From Pantoea sp. RIT-PI-b (GTDB lineage Bacteria; Pseudomonadota; Gammaproteobacteria; Enterobacterales; Enterobacteriaceae), in assembly GCF_001187905.1 (NCBI RefSeq), contig NZ_LGIS01000027.1, positions 124,001 through 188,000 of the forward strand: a DNA stretch of 64,000 bases, given 5' to 3'. The position numbers and the translations under genes were made by a program. Under the pieces are notes generated by a model. The model made no database searches. It had not been told where the DNA came from and saw nothing but the letters and a program-made list of their open reading frames with translations. This document shows, piece by piece, positions 10,920-23,552 of the stretch (the first letter of the stretch is position 1; each line of letters opens with the position of its first letter).

Positions 10920-13151
10920 ATGGTTGCGGTTAGAAGTGCGCATTTAAATACGGCGGGCGAATTTGCCCTCGACCAGTGGATCGCCAGTTTAAGTATCAAC
11001 AATCCGCAATCCTGTCAGCGACTGGCGGATGCGTGGCGCTACTGTGAAGCCGAAACGCACAACCATCCTGATCAAGCTCTGCTGCTGTGGCGTGGCATTG
11101 AGATGGTGGAAATTCTCACCATGCTCAGCATGGACATCGATAGCCTGCGCGCTGCGCTGTTGTTCCCGTTAGCCAACGCGGATGTGGTGAGCGAGGAAGA
11201 CCTCGAGAAAGCGTTCGGCAAAGAGATTGTGATGTTGGTGCACGGCGTGCGCGACATGGATGCTATTCGGCAGCTGAAAGCGATCCACAACGATTCGATG
11301 GCTTCAGAGCAGGTGGATAATGTTCGCCGCATGCTGCTGGCGATGGTGGAAGATTTCCGCTGTGTGGTCATCAAGCTTGCCGAACGTATCGCTCATCTGC
11401 GCGAAATGAAAGACGCGCCAGAAGATGAGCGCGTACTGGCGGCGAAAGAGAGCACCAATATCTACGCGCCGTTAGCCAACCGTTTGGGTATCGGCCAGCT
11501 CAAATGGGAGCTGGAAGATTACTGCTTCCGCTATCTGCATCCCGACGAATACAAGCGCATCGCTAAATTGCTGCATGAACGTCGTATCGATCGTGAAAGC
11601 TATATTGAGAACTTCGTCGATAACCTGCGCGCCGAGATGCAGAAAGAGGGCGTGCGTGCAGAAGTGTACGGCCGGCCAAAACACATCTACAGCATCTGGC
11701 GTAAGATGCAGAAGAAGTCGCTGGCGTTTGATGAGCTGTTTGACGTGCGCGCGGTGCGTATCGTGGCTGAGCGTCTGCAGGATTGCTATGGCGCGCTCGG
11801 TACGGTGCACACGCTGTATCGACATCTGCCGAGTGAGTTTGACGACTACGTCGCGAACCCGAAACCCAACGGCTATCAATCGATTCATACCGTGGTATTG
11901 GGGCCGCAGGGCAAAACGGTTGAAATCCAGATTCGTACGCGGCAAATGCACGAAGATGCAGAGCTGGGCGTCGCGGCGCACTGGAAGTACAAAGAGGGCC
12001 CAACCTCCAGCAACGCGCGCGGCGCAGCGGGGCATGAAGGGCGCATTGCCTGGCTACGCAAGCTGATTACCTGGCAGGAAGAGATGGCTGATTCTGGCGA
12101 GATGCTGGAAGAGGTGCGCAGCCAGGTGTTTGACGATCGCGTTTACGTATTTACGCCGAAAGGCGATGTGGTTGATCTGCCTGCGGGTTCAACGCCGCTC
12201 GATTTCGCCTACCACATTCACAGCGATATCGGTCACCGCTGCATTGGCGCCAAGATCAGCGGACGCATCGTGCCGTTCACCTATCAACTGCAAATGGGCG
12301 ATCAGATTGAAGTGATCACCCAGAAACAACCGAATCCTAGTCGCGACTGGCTCAATCCAAATCTTGGCTATATTACCACCAGCCGCGGCCGTTCGAAAAT
12401 TCACGCCTGGTTCCGTAAACAGGATCGTGACAAAAATATTATTGCCGGCCGTCAGATCCTCGAAAGCGAGCTGAATCAGATGGATATCAGCATGCGCGAG
12501 GCGGAAAAACTGCTGCTGCCGCGCTATAACGTCAGCTCGCAGGATGAGTTGCTGGCGATGATCGGCGGCGGCGATATTCGCCTCAATCAGATGGTGAATT
12601 TCCTGCAAGGCAAGCTCAATAAACCGAGCGCCGAAGAGGAGGATCGCGAAGCGCTGCGCCAGCTGACGCAAAAGTCGCATGCACCTTCATCCCGCAAAGA
12701 GAGCGGTCGTGTGGTGGTGGAAGGCGTGGGTAATCTGTTGCACCACATTGCACGCTGCTGCCAGCCGATTCCGGGCGACGATATCGTGGGCTTTATCACT
12801 CAGGGTCGCGGCATCTCTATTCACCGCGCCGACTGCGATCAGTTAACTGAGCTGATTTCTCACGCGCCGGAACGTATCGTTGATGCCGTGTGGGGCGAAG
12901 ATTACTCCAGCGGTTACTCGCTGGTGGTGCGCGTCACCGCCAATGATCGTAGCGGCTTACTGCGTGATATCACCACTATTCTGGCTAACGAGAAGGTCAA
13001 TGTGCTTGGCGTCTCCAGCCGCAGCGATACCAAAAAGCAGCTGGCAACCATCGATATGGATATTGAGATCTATAACCAGCAGGTGCTCGGCCGCGTGCTG
13101 GCACGTCTCAATCAGGTGCCGGATATTATTGACGCGCGCCGTTTGCATTGA
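10920..13151 (+). CDS. relA: GTP pyrophosphokinase (ppGpp synthetase I)
   Basis: 743-residue stringent-response enzyme that makes (p)ppGpp on ribosomes stalled with uncharged tRNA. It has the inactive N-terminal hydrolase-like domain, the synthetase domain with VYGRPKHIYSIW and ANPKPNGYQSIHT, then TGS (VYVFTPKGDVVDLPAGSTPLDFAY in two parts), the Cys-rich zinc-finger segment HHIARCCQP, and the C-terminal ACT domain. An in-frame ATG 15 bases upstream exists, but MVAVRSAH is the conserved start and is preceded by AGGAGAGG. The mazEF toxin-antitoxin pair that follows relA in E. coli K-12 is absent; a palindromic repeat and mazG follow instead. Confidence 0.96.
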   Translation: MVAVRSAHLNTAGEFALDQWIASLSINNPQSCQRLADAWRYCEAETHNHPDQALLLWRGIEMVEILTMLSMDIDSLRAALLFPLANADVVSEEDLEKAFGKEIVMLVHGVRDMDAIRQLKAIHNDSMASEQVDNVRRMLLAMVEDFRCVVIKLAERIAHLREMKDAPEDERVLAAKESTNIYAPLANRLGIGQLKWELEDYCFRYLHPDEYKRIAKLLHERRIDRESYIENFVDNLRAEMQKEGVRAEVYGRPKHIYSIWRKMQKKSLAFDELFDVRAVRIVAERLQDCYGALGTVHTLYRHLPSEFDDYVANPKPNGYQSIHTVVLGPQGKTVEIQIRTRQMHEDAELGVAAHWKYKEGPTSSNARGAAGHEGRIAWLRKLITWQEEMADSGEMLEEVRSQVFDDRVYVFTPKGDVVDLPAGSTPLDFAYHIHSDIGHRCIGAKISGRIVPFTYQLQMGDQIEVITQKQPNPSRDWLNPNLGYITTSRGRSKIHAWFRKQDRDKNIIAGRQILESELNQMDISMREAEKLLLPRYNVSSQDELLAMIGGGDIRLNQMVNFLQGKLNKPSAEEEDREALRQLTQKSHAPSSRKESGRVVVEGVGNLLHHIARCCQPIPGDDIVGFITQGRGISIHRADCDQLTELISHAPERIVDAVWGEDYSSGYSLVVRVTANDRSGLLRDITTILANEKVNVLGVSSRSDTKKQLATIDMDIEIYNQQVLGRVLARLNQVPDIIDARRLH

Positions 13152-13156
13152 TTTCC

Positions 13157-13220
13157 AGGTCGCCATGAACGGCGACCCTACAAATTACGTCGTAGGGTCG
13201 TCATTCATGGCGACCTTTTT
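13157..13220. repeat. Palindromic dispersed repeat, copy B (full unit, terminator-like)
   Basis: Arms 13157-13181 and 13192-13216 are 25 bases each and pair with one mismatch and one G-U; the loop is 10 bases and TTTTT follows immediately (13216-13220). The unit matches copy A (6673-6730) and the half copy at 18139-18162. Starting 5 bases after the relA stop codon, it is well placed to act as the relA terminator, which would separate relA from mazG. Confidence 0.8.
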
Positions 13221-13246
13221 ACATACCAGCCCCAAAGGATCATCTC

Positions 13247-14038
13247 ATGACCGCCTTAAACCGCCTGCTCACCATCATGCAAACCTTGCGCGATCCGCAA
13301 CGTGGCTGTCCGTGGGATCGTCAGCAAACTTTCTCCTCCATCGCGCCTTACACGCTGGAAGAAACCTACGAAGTCATCGATGCCATTCAGCGCGAAGATT
13401 TTGACGATCTGCGCGGTGAGCTGGGCGATCTGCTGTTTCAGGTGGTGTTCTACGCTCAAATGGCCGACGAACAGCAGCATTTCAATTTTGACGACATCTG
13501 CAACGCCATTAGCGACAAACTTGAGCGCCGCCATCCGCATATTTTTGGCGATGTTAAGGCAGAGACCAGCGACGAAGTGCTGAAAAACTGGGAAGCGATC
13601 AAACACAATGAACGCGCGGAAAAATCGCAGCATTCAGTTTTAGATGACATTCCCAAAGCGTTGCCCGCCTTAATGCGCGCGCACAAAATTCAGAAGCGTT
13701 GCAGCACGGTCGGTTTCGACTGGAACAATCTCGGACCGGTACTGGATAAAGTGCATGAAGAGATTGATGAAGTGATGCATGAAGCGCAGCAAGCGGTGGT
13801 CGATAACGACAAGCTGGAAGAGGAAATCGGCGATTTACTCTTCGCCACCGTCAATTTGTCGCGCCATTTAGGCAGCAAAGCGGAAATCGCCCTGCAGAAA
13901 GCCAATGATAAATTTGAGCGCCGCTTCCGCCAGGTTGAGAACATCATCGCCTCACGAGGTTTAGCGATGAGCGATGCCACGTTGGATCAGATGGAAGAGG
14001 CCTGGCAGCAGGTGAAAGCCAGCGAGAACAAGAGCTAA
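13247..14038 (+). CDS. mazG: Nucleoside triphosphate pyrophosphohydrolase
   Basis: 263-residue protein with two MazG all-alpha NTP-PPase repeats. The first has the metal motif EETYE...ELGDLLFQ (about residues 38-65); the second has EEIDEV...EEEIGDLLF (about 170-200). Length equals E. coli MazG. It hydrolyses non-canonical or excess nucleoside triphosphates to monophosphates and in E. coli lowers ppGpp during starvation. The start ATG at 13247 is preceded by AAAGGATCATCTC. It lies between relA and pyrG as in E. coli, but without mazEF. Confidence 0.95.
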   Translation: MTALNRLLTIMQTLRDPQRGCPWDRQQTFSSIAPYTLEETYEVIDAIQREDFDDLRGELGDLLFQVVFYAQMADEQQHFNFDDICNAISDKLERRHPHIFGDVKAETSDEVLKNWEAIKHNERAEKSQHSVLDDIPKALPALMRAHKIQKRCSTVGFDWNNLGPVLDKVHEEIDEVMHEAQQAVVDNDKLEEEIGDLLFATVNLSRHLGSKAEIALQKANDKFERRFRQVENIIASRGLAMSDATLDQMEEAWQQVKASENKS

Positions 14039-14197
14039 GCCAATCTGGCGATTATTCCAGCACTGCGCATAATTTCACCGCTTGAGCTTACTCGATTCAG
14101 CCTTGCGGTGAGTTTGTGACGTACATCAACATTTCACCCCCTGCTATCCGCTATGTTACCGGCTGACCTGTGGAGGACGATGGTGTGATTCATCAAT

Positions 14198-14225
14198 TGT
14201 GGCTGAAGACGACTTCAAGTATACT
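14198..14225 (+). promoter_or_regulatory. Candidate pyrG promoter
   Basis: TTGTGG (14198-14203) and TATACT (14220-14225) are separated by 16 bases, 55 bases before the pyrG start. The preceding 160 bases after mazG hold no gene that I can support. The -10 box is good and the -35 box is weak, so the call is tentative. Confidence 0.45.
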
Positions 14226-14264
14226 ATTTTCCCGTCTTGGTTATTCCATCGTCTTTAAACCTAA

Positions 14265-15917
<1,653 letters not shown>

Positions 15918-15927
15918 ATTTCACGAG

Positions 15928-15960
15928 CAACGCGCGAACTTTTCGCGCGTTGTTTGTCTT
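15928..15960 (+). terminator. Hairpin after pyrG
   Basis: Stem CAACGCGCGAA / TTCGCGCGTTG (11 bp, loop CTT) followed by the T-rich tract TTTGTCTT. It sits between the pyrG stop and eno start, so it is probably a partial terminator allowing some read-through into eno. Confidence 0.7.
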
Positions 15961-15968
15961 AGGATTGA

Positions 15969-17291
<1,323 letters not shown>

Positions 17292-17332
17292 TCGCCTGAG
17301 TATGCTGCCTGCGGGCAGCATCGTCCGAATGA

Positions 17333-17360
17333 AGCCCCGCCTTGTGCGGGGCTTTTGCTT
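17333..17360 (+). terminator. Intrinsic terminator after eno
   Basis: AGCCCCGC / GCGGGGCT stem (8 bp, loop CTTGT) followed by TTTGCTTTT. A second hairpin, TGCTGCC / GGCAGCA at 17303-17320, lies just upstream. Confidence 0.85.
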
Positions 17361-17440
17361 TTATTTGGCACGAAGCAGCTGTTACTCGGCGCGCAAGATC
17401 TGCCATAATCTGCGCCTCAAATTTTAGACGTGAGTAAAAA

Positions 17441-18112
17441 ATGTTCTACCCGATTAACGAAATGTTCCAGACGCTGCAGGGCGAAGGTTTCTACACCGGC
17501 GTTCCGGCGCTGTTCATCCGCTTACAAGGATGTCCGGTGGGCTGTAGCTGGTGTGATACCAAACATACCTGGGAAACGCGGGCAGATCGGGAGACCTCGC
17601 TGGGCGATATTTTGGTGAAAACCGTGGAGAGCGATGCCTGGGGCAACGCCGATGCCGCGATGCTTCTCGACTCTATTCAGCGCCAGGGCTGGACCGCACG
17701 TCACGTGGTGATTACCGGCGGTGAACCGGCGATTTTCGATCTGCGTCCGCTGACGCAAGCATTAGAAGCGGCGGGCTTTGCGTGCCAAATCGAAACCAGC
17801 GGCACGCACGAAGTGCAGTGCTCAGAAGCCACCTGGGTGACGGTTTCACCGAAGGTGAATATGCGCGGCGGTTATGACGTATTGCCGCAGGCATTGCAAC
17901 GCGCGGATGAGATTAAACATCCGGTGGCGCGTGAGCGTGATGTCGAAGCGTTGGATGCGTTGTTGTCGGGCCTGCATGACGAGAAAAAGCGTATTGTGGC
18001 GTTACAGCCGATCAGCCGTGGCGATGCTGCCACCAAACTCTGTATTGAAACCTGTATCGCCCGCAACTGGCGGCTTTCAATGCAGACGCACAAGTATTTG
18101 AATATTGCCTGA
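17441..18112 (+). CDS. queE: 7-carboxy-7-deazaguanine synthase
   Basis: 223-residue radical-SAM enzyme that converts 6-carboxytetrahydropterin to 7-carboxy-7-deazaguanine in queuosine synthesis. The cluster-binding cysteines are in GCPVGCSWCDT (CxxxCxxC), followed by the glycine-rich ITGGEPA. A CATAAT box at 17403-17408 may be the -10 element; the ribosome site before ATG 17441 is weak. It is convergent with queD, which supplies its substrate, so both steps of the pathway are adjacent. Confidence 0.95.
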   Translation: MFYPINEMFQTLQGEGFYTGVPALFIRLQGCPVGCSWCDTKHTWETRADRETSLGDILVKTVESDAWGNADAAMLLDSIQRQGWTARHVVITGGEPAIFDLRPLTQALEAAGFACQIETSGTHEVQCSEATWVTVSPKVNMRGGYDVLPQALQRADEIKHPVARERDVEALDALLSGLHDEKKRIVALQPISRGDAATKLCIETCIARNWRLSMQTHKYLNIA

Positions 18113-18138
18113 TTTGGCACGGTGCGCACTTTAGATGC

Positions 18139-18162
18139 GTAGGGTCGCCACTCATGGCGACC
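18139..18162. repeat. Palindromic dispersed repeat, copy C (half unit)
   Basis: 24 bases matching the right arm of copies A and B: GTAGGGTCGCC, then ATGGCGACC. On its own it forms an 8-bp hairpin GGTCGCCA / TGGCGACC with a 4-base loop. It lies between the convergent queE and queD genes, 27 bases after the queE stop. Confidence 0.7.
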
Positions 18163-18195
18163 TCACTCAACGATTACTGCTTCACTTGCCTGGTC

Positions 18196-18555
18196 TCAAC
18201 CGCGATAAACACAACCAGCGGTACAGGTCTCTTTAATCATCACCGCACTCAACTCAGGCAGAATCGGCTTCATCTGATCCCAAATCCACTTTGCCAGCAC
18301 TTCGCTGGTGGGATTTTCTAAACCTGGGATGTCATTCAGATAGTGATGATCGAGGCGATCGTACAGAGGCTTAAACGCTGCCTTCAGCTCGGCAAAATCC
18401 ATTACCCAACCGGTATGCGCATCCACTTCGCCGGTGATTTCTAATCGCACCAGGAACGAATGGCCGTGCAAACGCCCACACTTATGGCCTTCCGGCACGT
18501 GAGGTAAGCGATGGGCAGATTCAAACTGGAACTCTTTAAATAACGTGGTAGACAT
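18196..18555 (-). CDS. queD: 6-carboxy-5,6,7,8-tetrahydropterin synthase
   Basis: 119-residue member of the 6-pyruvoyl-tetrahydropterin synthase family; makes 6-carboxytetrahydropterin from dihydroneopterin triphosphate for queuosine. Zinc-binding histidines are visible in FESAHRLP and GRLHGHSF, the catalytic cysteine in HKCGRLHGH and the His in DHHYLND. The frame runs 19 codons further upstream, but the conserved N-terminus is MSTTLFKEF, encoded from 18555. It is convergent with queE and divergent from cysJ. Confidence 0.95.
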   Translation of the reverse strand: MSTTLFKEFQFESAHRLPHVPEGHKCGRLHGHSFLVRLEITGEVDAHTGWVMDFAELKAAFKPLYDRLDHHYLNDIPGLENPTSEVLAKWIWDQMKPILPELSAVMIKETCTAGCVYRG

Positions 18556-18689
18556 AATGGCTCTCAGACTTAAAAACCGCTGAAGTCTACCTGAATTGCA
18601 GATTTTTCGCACCCGCTCGCCATGAAAAGGGCATTAAACGACGCAATCCTGCTAAAACGCCTAATTAACTCTTTGAATCATATCGCCTT

Positions 18690-18800
18690 CATTTACCACT
18701 TTTGCCGATTAACTTTACCCGAAAAACCACTTAGTCATTTTGGTTATTTAATATGTCGAAGGCGTATTTAATCGTTAATATACAGCCCGGTAACCTACGC
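18690..18800 (+). promoter_or_regulatory. cysJIH upstream control region (probable CysB-dependent promoter)
   Basis: The 297-base gap between queD and cysJ contains an AT-rich stretch with TTTGGTTATTTAATATG and TTAATCGTTAATATAC, resembling the CysB-binding and -10 regions of other cysJIH promoters. I cannot place the boxes with confidence. No gene is visible in the gap. Confidence 0.4.
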
Positions 18801-18852
18801 ACTCTTTCGCAACATATTGATCCGGACTTCTGACACTGGAATTTTTAACGCA

Positions 18853-20655
18853 ATGACGACTCAGGCACCAGGTTCACTGCTTCCGTTATCCCCGGAGCAA
18901 CTCGCGCGCTTACAGGCGGCGACCACGGATTTCAACACCACGCAGATGGCCTGGCTCTCAGGCTATTTCTGGGGCATGGTCAACCAGACGCCGGGTGCGG
19001 CTGCCGCGCCAGCGCCTGTTCAGGCTGAAACACCGACCATCACGCTGATCTCCGCCTCACAGACCGGCAATGCGCGTCGCCTGGCTGAGCAGTTGCGTGA
19101 TGACCTGCTGGCAGCGAAGCTGAGCGTCAATCTGGTTAACGCTGGCGATTACAAATTCAAACAGATCGGCCAGGAAAAGCTGCTGGTGGTGGTGACCTCC
19201 ACCCAAGGTGAAGGCGAGCCGCCGGAAGAAGCCGTGGCGCTGCACAAGTTCCTGCTGTCAAAGAAGGCGCCGAAGTTTACCGGCACCGCCTTTGCGGTGT
19301 TCGGTCTTGGCGATACCTCTTATGAGTTTTTCAGCAAAGCCGGTAAAGACTTTGATGAGCGTCTGGCGGAACTCGGTGCCGAACGTCTACTGGATCGTGT
19401 GGATGCGGACGTTGAATACAAAGAGCAGGCAACGGCCTGGCGCCAGCAGATCACCGAGATATTAAAAGCGCGCGTGCCGAGCGAATCGCCAGCCCAGGCC
19501 GCCATCACAGCGGCAGGCAGCGTCAACCTGGTCGACAGCAGCCCGTATACTAAAGAAGAGCCGCTGCTGGCCAGCTTTGCTGCAAACCAGAAAATCACCG
19601 GACGCGACTCGGATAAAGATGTGCGCCACATTGAAATCGATCTCGGCGATTCTGGCCTGCGTTACCAGCCGGGTGACGCGCTGGGCGTGTGGTTTGAAAA
19701 CGATGCTGAACTGGTGCAGGAACTGCTGCAGCTGGTGTGGCTGAAAGGCGACGAGCAGGTTGAGGTGCAGGGCAAAACGCTGGCGCTCACTGAGGCGCTG
19801 CAAAAACACTTCGAACTGACGGTTAATACGCCACAAATCGTTGAACAATATGCCGCCCTGTCGCGCAACGATGCGCTGCTGGCATTAGCGGGTGACAAGC
19901 CAAAGCTGCAGAGCTATGCGCAGAGCTTCCCGATTGTCGATATGGTGCGTCAGGCGCCGACCGAACTGAATCCTGAGCAATTAACCAGCCTGCTGCGTCC
20001 GCTGACGCCGCGCCTCTACTCGATTGCTTCTTCGCAGGCGGAAAACGAAACCGAAGTGCATATTACCGTCGGTGCGGTGCGCTTTGAGATCGACGGTCGC
20101 CAGCGCGGTGGCGGTGCATCTACCTGGCTGGCGGATCGCATTGAAGAAGAGGGCGAAATCCGCGTCTTCATCGAGCATAACGACAATTTCCGCCTGCCGG
20201 CTAATCCGGAAACCCCGGTAATCATGATTGGTCCGGGCACCGGCATCGCGCCGTTCCGCTCCTTTATGCAGCAGCGCGATAACGATGGCGCAGGCGGCAA
20301 AAACTGGCTGTTCTTCGGCAATCCGCACTTCACCGATGATTTCCTCTATCAGGTAGAGTGGCAGAAGTACGTCAAAGATGGCTTGCTGACTAATATTGAT
20401 CTGGCATGGTCGCGCGATCAGGCCGAGAAAATTTACGTACAAGATAAAATCCGCGCCAAAGGTGCGGAGGTGTGGAGCTGGTTACAGGAAGGCGCGCACC
20501 TTTACGTCTGCGGCGATGCCAATCGCATGGCAAAAGACGTTGAGCAAGCATTACTGGATGTGGTGGTCGAACACGGCGGCATGGATCGTGAAACGGCTGA
20601 TGAATTTTTAAGTGAGCTGCGCATTGAGCGCCGTTATCAGCGAGACGTTTACTAA
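18853..20655 (+). CDS. cysJ: NADPH-sulfite reductase flavoprotein alpha subunit
   Basis: 600-residue diflavin reductase passing electrons from NADPH via FAD and FMN to CysI. N-terminal flavodoxin domain (about 60-210; [39 protein letters not shown]), then FAD-binding domain with RLYSIASSQ and [10 protein letters not shown], then NADP-binding domain with [18 protein letters not shown] and the C-terminal ERRYQRDVY. The frame is open 12 codons further upstream, but [17 protein letters not shown] is the family start at 18853. Its stop overlaps the cysI start (TAATG). Confidence 0.96.
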   Translation: MTTQAPGSLLPLSPEQLARLQAATTDFNTTQMAWLSGYFWGMVNQTPGAAAAPAPVQAETPTITLISASQTGNARRLAEQLRDDLLAAKLSVNLVNAGDYKFKQIGQEKLLVVVTSTQGEGEPPEEAVALHKFLLSKKAPKFTGTAFAVFGLGDTSYEFFSKAGKDFDERLAELGAERLLDRVDADVEYKEQATAWRQQITEILKARVPSESPAQAAITAAGSVNLVDSSPYTKEEPLLASFAANQKITGRDSDKDVRHIEIDLGDSGLRYQPGDALGVWFENDAELVQELLQLVWLKGDEQVEVQGKTLALTEALQKHFELTVNTPQIVEQYAALSRNDALLALAGDKPKLQSYAQSFPIVDMVRQAPTELNPEQLTSLLRPLTPRLYSIASSQAENETEVHITVGAVRFEIDGRQRGGGASTWLADRIEEEGEIRVFIEHNDNFRLPANPETPVIMIGPGTGIAPFRSFMQQRDNDGAGGKNWLFFGNPHFTDDFLYQVEWQKYVKDGLLTNIDLAWSRDQAEKIYVQDKIRAKGAEVWSWLQEGAHLYVCGDANRMAKDVEQALLDVVVEHGGMDRETADEFLSELRIERRYQRDVY

Positions 20656-22379
20656 TGAGCGAAAAACATCCTGGACCGCTGGTCGTTGAAGGCAAGCTGG
20701 TCGACGCTGAGCGTCTGAAAAAACAGAGTAACTACCTGCGCGGCACCATCCTCGACGATCTCGACGATGGCCTGACCGGCGGCTTCACCGGCGATAACTT
20801 CCTGCTGATCCGTTTTCACGGTATGTACCAACAGGATGACCGCGACATTCGAGCCGAGCGCGCTGCGCAGAAACTCGAGCCGCGCCACGCCATGATGCTG
20901 CGCTGCCGTCTGCCGGGCGGCATCATCACGCCAACGCAGTGGCTGGCGATTGATAAATTTGCCAGCGAAAAAACCATTTACGGCAGCATCCGTTTGACTA
21001 ACCGTCAGACCTTCCAGTTTCACGGCATTCTGAAGAAGAACGTGAAGCCGACGCACCAGATGCTGCACGAAGTCGGACTCGACGCGCTGGCGACCGCCAA
21101 CGACGTTAACCGTAACGTGTTATGCACCTCGAATCCGGTGGAATCAGAGCTGCATCAGGAAGCGTACGAGTGGGCGAAAAAGCTCTCCGAACATCTGCTG
21201 CCGCAAACCCGTGCATACGCTGAGATCTGGTGGGACAAAGAGAAAGTCGCCACCACGGATAAAGAGCCGATCCTCGGTGAGACCTATCTGCCGCGTAAAT
21301 TCAAAACTACAGTAGTGGTGCCGCCGCATAACGATGTCGATCTGCACGCCAATGATTTGAACTTCATCGCTATCGCTGAGAACGGCAAGCTGATTGGCTT
21401 TAACCTGCTGGTTGGCGGTGGTTTGTCGATTGATCACGGTAACAAAGCCACCTACGCACGCACCGCCAGCGAGTTTGGCTTCCTGCCGGTAGAGAAGATT
21501 CTCGACGTGGCGGCCGCGGTGGTGACCACGCAGCGCGATTGGGGTAACCGTACCGATCGTAAAAATGCTAAGACCAAGTACACGCTGGAACGCGTCGGTG
21601 TCGAAACCTTCAAAGCGGAAGTGGAAAAACGTGCCGGCCTGACGTTTGAACCGATTCGTCCCTATGCGTTCACCTCGCGCGGCGACCGCGTTGGCTGGGT
21701 GAAAGGCATCGATAAGAAGTGGCACCTGACGCTGTTCATCGAGAATGGTCGTCTGCTGGATTATCCGGGTCGTCCGTTGAAGCGCGGCATCGCCGAAATC
21801 GCCAAAGTTCATCAGGGCGATTTCCGTTTGACCGCCAACCAGAACCTGATTGTGGCTGGCGTGCCTGAGAAGCAAAAAGCGCAGATCGAAGCCATCGCCC
21901 GTGAACACGGTTTGATGGAAGCGGTAACGGCGCAGCGTGAAAACTCGATGGCGTGCGTGGCCTTCCCGACCTGTCCGCTGGCGATGGCCGAAGCCGAACG
22001 CTTCCTGCCATCGTTCGTCACCAAAGTGGAAGAGATCATGCATAAGCATGGCGTGGGTGAAGAGCACATAGTGTTACGCGTTACCGGTTGCCCGAATGGC
22101 TGTGGCCGTGCTTTGCTGGCTGAGTTGGGTCTGGTGGGTAAAGCGCCGGGCCGTTACAACTTACATATTGGCGGCAACCGCGAAGGTACGCGCATTCCAC
22201 GCATGTACCGCGAGAATATCAACGAAGGCGAAATCCTCGCCAGCATCGATGAGCTGGTGGCGCGCTGGGCAACCGAGCGTCAGGCCAATGAAGGCTTCGG
22301 CGACTTCGTGATTCGCACTGGCATCATCAAAGCCGTGGTTGATCCCGCCCGTGATTTTTGGGACTCGGAGGCAGTATGA
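20655..22379 (+). CDS. cysI: NADPH-sulfite reductase hemoprotein beta subunit
   Basis: 574-residue siroheme and [4Fe-4S] enzyme that reduces sulfite to sulfide with six electrons from CysJ. Cluster and siroheme ligands are the four cysteines in [13 protein letters not shown] (with the adjacent upstream Cys) and [16 protein letters not shown]; the substrate-binding arginines and lysines are in [14 protein letters not shown]. It is translationally coupled to cysJ by one base and to cysH by an ATGA overlap. It depends on siroheme, and a cysG gene for its synthesis is about 2.4 kb downstream. Confidence 0.97.
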   Translation: MSEKHPGPLVVEGKLVDAERLKKQSNYLRGTILDDLDDGLTGGFTGDNFLLIRFHGMYQQDDRDIRAERAAQKLEPRHAMMLRCRLPGGIITPTQWLAIDKFASEKTIYGSIRLTNRQTFQFHGILKKNVKPTHQMLHEVGLDALATANDVNRNVLCTSNPVESELHQEAYEWAKKLSEHLLPQTRAYAEIWWDKEKVATTDKEPILGETYLPRKFKTTVVVPPHNDVDLHANDLNFIAIAENGKLIGFNLLVGGGLSIDHGNKATYARTASEFGFLPVEKILDVAAAVVTTQRDWGNRTDRKNAKTKYTLERVGVETFKAEVEKRAGLTFEPIRPYAFTSRGDRVGWVKGIDKKWHLTLFIENGRLLDYPGRPLKRGIAEIAKVHQGDFRLTANQNLIVAGVPEKQKAQIEAIAREHGLMEAVTAQRENSMACVAFPTCPLAMAEAERFLPSFVTKVEEIMHKHGVGEEHIVLRVTGCPNGCGRALLAELGLVGKAPGRYNLHIGGNREGTRIPRMYRENINEGEILASIDELVARWATERQANEGFGDFVIRTGIIKAVVDPARDFWDSEAV

Positions 22380-23110
22380 CGGTACTCGATCTCGCAGCAC
22401 TGAATGGTTCATCAAAAGTTGATCGCATTATGGCGTTGGCAGAAAGCAACGTGCAGCTGGAGAAGCGCTCGGCTGAAGAGCGCGTCAGCTGGGCGCTGGA
22501 GCATCTGCCTGGCGCGTTTGTGCTGTCATCCAGCTTTGGTATTCAGGCGGCGGTTTTGCTGCATATGGTGACGCAGCAGAAACCGGACATTCCGGTGATT
22601 CTCACCGATACCGGCTATCTGTTCCCGGAAACCTATCGCTTTATTGATGAGCTGACCGACAAGCTCAATCTCAACCTGCAAATCTTCCGCGCTGAGACCT
22701 CAGCAGCATGGCAGGAAGCGCGTTACGGCAAACTGTGGGAGCAGGGCGTTGAAGGGATTGAGCAGTACAACCAGATCAACAAAGTGGAACCGATGAACCG
22801 CGCGCTGGAAACCTTGGGCGCGCAAACCTGGTTTGCTGGCCTGCGCCGCGATCAATCCGGCAGCCGCGCCAGTTTGCCGGTGCTGGCGGTGCAGCGCGGC
22901 GTGTTGAAAATTCTGCCGATTATCGATTGGGATAACCGTCAGGTGCATCAATACCTGCAGCAGCATGGACTGAAATACCATCCGCTGTGGGATGAAGGTT
23001 ATCTATCCGTGGGCGATACGCACACCACCAGAAAGTGGGAGCCGGGCATGGCAGAAGAGGAGACACGCTTCTTCGGCCTGAAGCGCGAGTGCGGGTTGCA
23101 TGAAGGGTGA
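22376..23110 (+). CDS. cysH: Phosphoadenylyl-sulfate (PAPS) reductase
   Basis: 244-residue thioredoxin-dependent enzyme reducing PAPS to sulfite. The PP-loop-like [26 protein letters not shown], and the C-terminal catalytic ECGLHEG are present. Frame is open 6 codons further upstream, but ATG 22376 overlaps the cysI stop (ATGA) and fits the family start. Last gene of cysJIH; a 139-bp palindromic element follows 7 bases after its stop. Confidence 0.96.
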   Translation: MTVLDLAALNGSSKVDRIMALAESNVQLEKRSAEERVSWALEHLPGAFVLSSSFGIQAAVLLHMVTQQKPDIPVILTDTGYLFPETYRFIDELTDKLNLNLQIFRAETSAAWQEARYGKLWEQGVEGIEQYNQINKVEPMNRALETLGAQTWFAGLRRDQSGSRASLPVLAVQRGVLKILPIIDWDNRQVHQYLQQHGLKYHPLWDEGYLSVGDTHTTRKWEPGMAEEETRFFGLKRECGLHEG

Positions 23111-23117
23111 TAATTAG

Positions 23118-23256
23118 GTGCTCGCTGTCCCCCTCCTCGGTCCTCCCCCATAAATGGGGGAGGAAGATGCTGCCATATGTGAGTTCTGAAGGGGCATGCG
23201 GCAGCGTCTCCTTCCCCCGCTAGCGGGGGAAGGCCGGGATGGGGGACAGCGGGCAC
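23118..23256. repeat. 139-bp palindromic intergenic element
   Basis: Two 57-base arms (23118-23174 and 23200-23256) form an imperfect inverted repeat around a 25-base centre. Each arm contains its own GC-rich hairpin (left CCTCCCCCA / TGGGGGAGG; right CCTTCCCCCGC / GCGGGGGAAGG), and the termini read GTGCTCGCTGTCCCCC and GGGGGACAGCGGGCAC. There is no coding capacity. It has the form of a MITE or of an extragenic palindrome and lies between the convergent cysH and YciI-like genes. I cannot say from one copy whether it is mobile. Confidence 0.75.
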
Positions 23257-23258
23257 CA

Positions 23259-23543
23259 TCAAATCCCCTGCAGCCGCGCAAACTCTTCCGCCGCACGCGT
23301 CACATTCACCTTCGTCACCTCATAATGTGCCACCGCGACAAAGGGATCCTCCGCGAGGATGGTATCCAGCCGGGCGCGATCGATATCTTTCACCATAATC
23401 ATGCCGCCAGTGCGCGGATCTTTACGTCCCGCCGCGATAAACACGCCATTAGCAAAGTAGCGATCCAGCCATTCGATATGCGGCGCCAGTAACGCTTCCA
23501 CTTCCTCTACCGGACGAAAATAGTTCAGAAATACCACGTACAT
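23259..23543 (-). CDS. YciI family protein
   Basis: 94-residue small protein of the YciI/YCII-related family (alpha/beta ferredoxin-like fold), with FLNYFRPVEEVEALLAPHIEWL and the conserved DPFVAVAHYEV segment containing the family aspartate and histidine. Function is unknown in general; some members act as small hydrolases or dimeric enzyme-like domains. It is 9 bases downstream of iap on the same strand, so the two may be co-transcribed. In E. coli the cysH-iap interval is instead filled by CRISPR-Cas genes. Confidence 0.85.
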   Translation of the reverse strand: MYVVFLNYFRPVEEVEALLAPHIEWLDRYFANGVFIAAGRKDPRTGGMIMVKDIDRARLDTILAEDPFVAVAHYEVTKVNVTRAAEEFARLQGI

Positions 23544-23552
23544 AATAGATCC

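Noticed and set aside
14039..14197. Possible small gene or riboswitch in the mazG-pyrG gap
   Set aside because: No start with ribosome site, no conserved structure recognised; only the promoter candidate close to pyrG is supportable.
21144..22067. 307-codon minus-strand open frame inside cysI
   Set aside because: Antisense to a highly conserved gene; composition reflects complementary codons and there is no ribosome site or family motif.
22358..22375. Upstream start for cysH at ATG or GTG 22358
   Set aside because: It adds six residues inside cysI without support; 22376 overlaps the cysI stop in the usual coupled way and fits the family.
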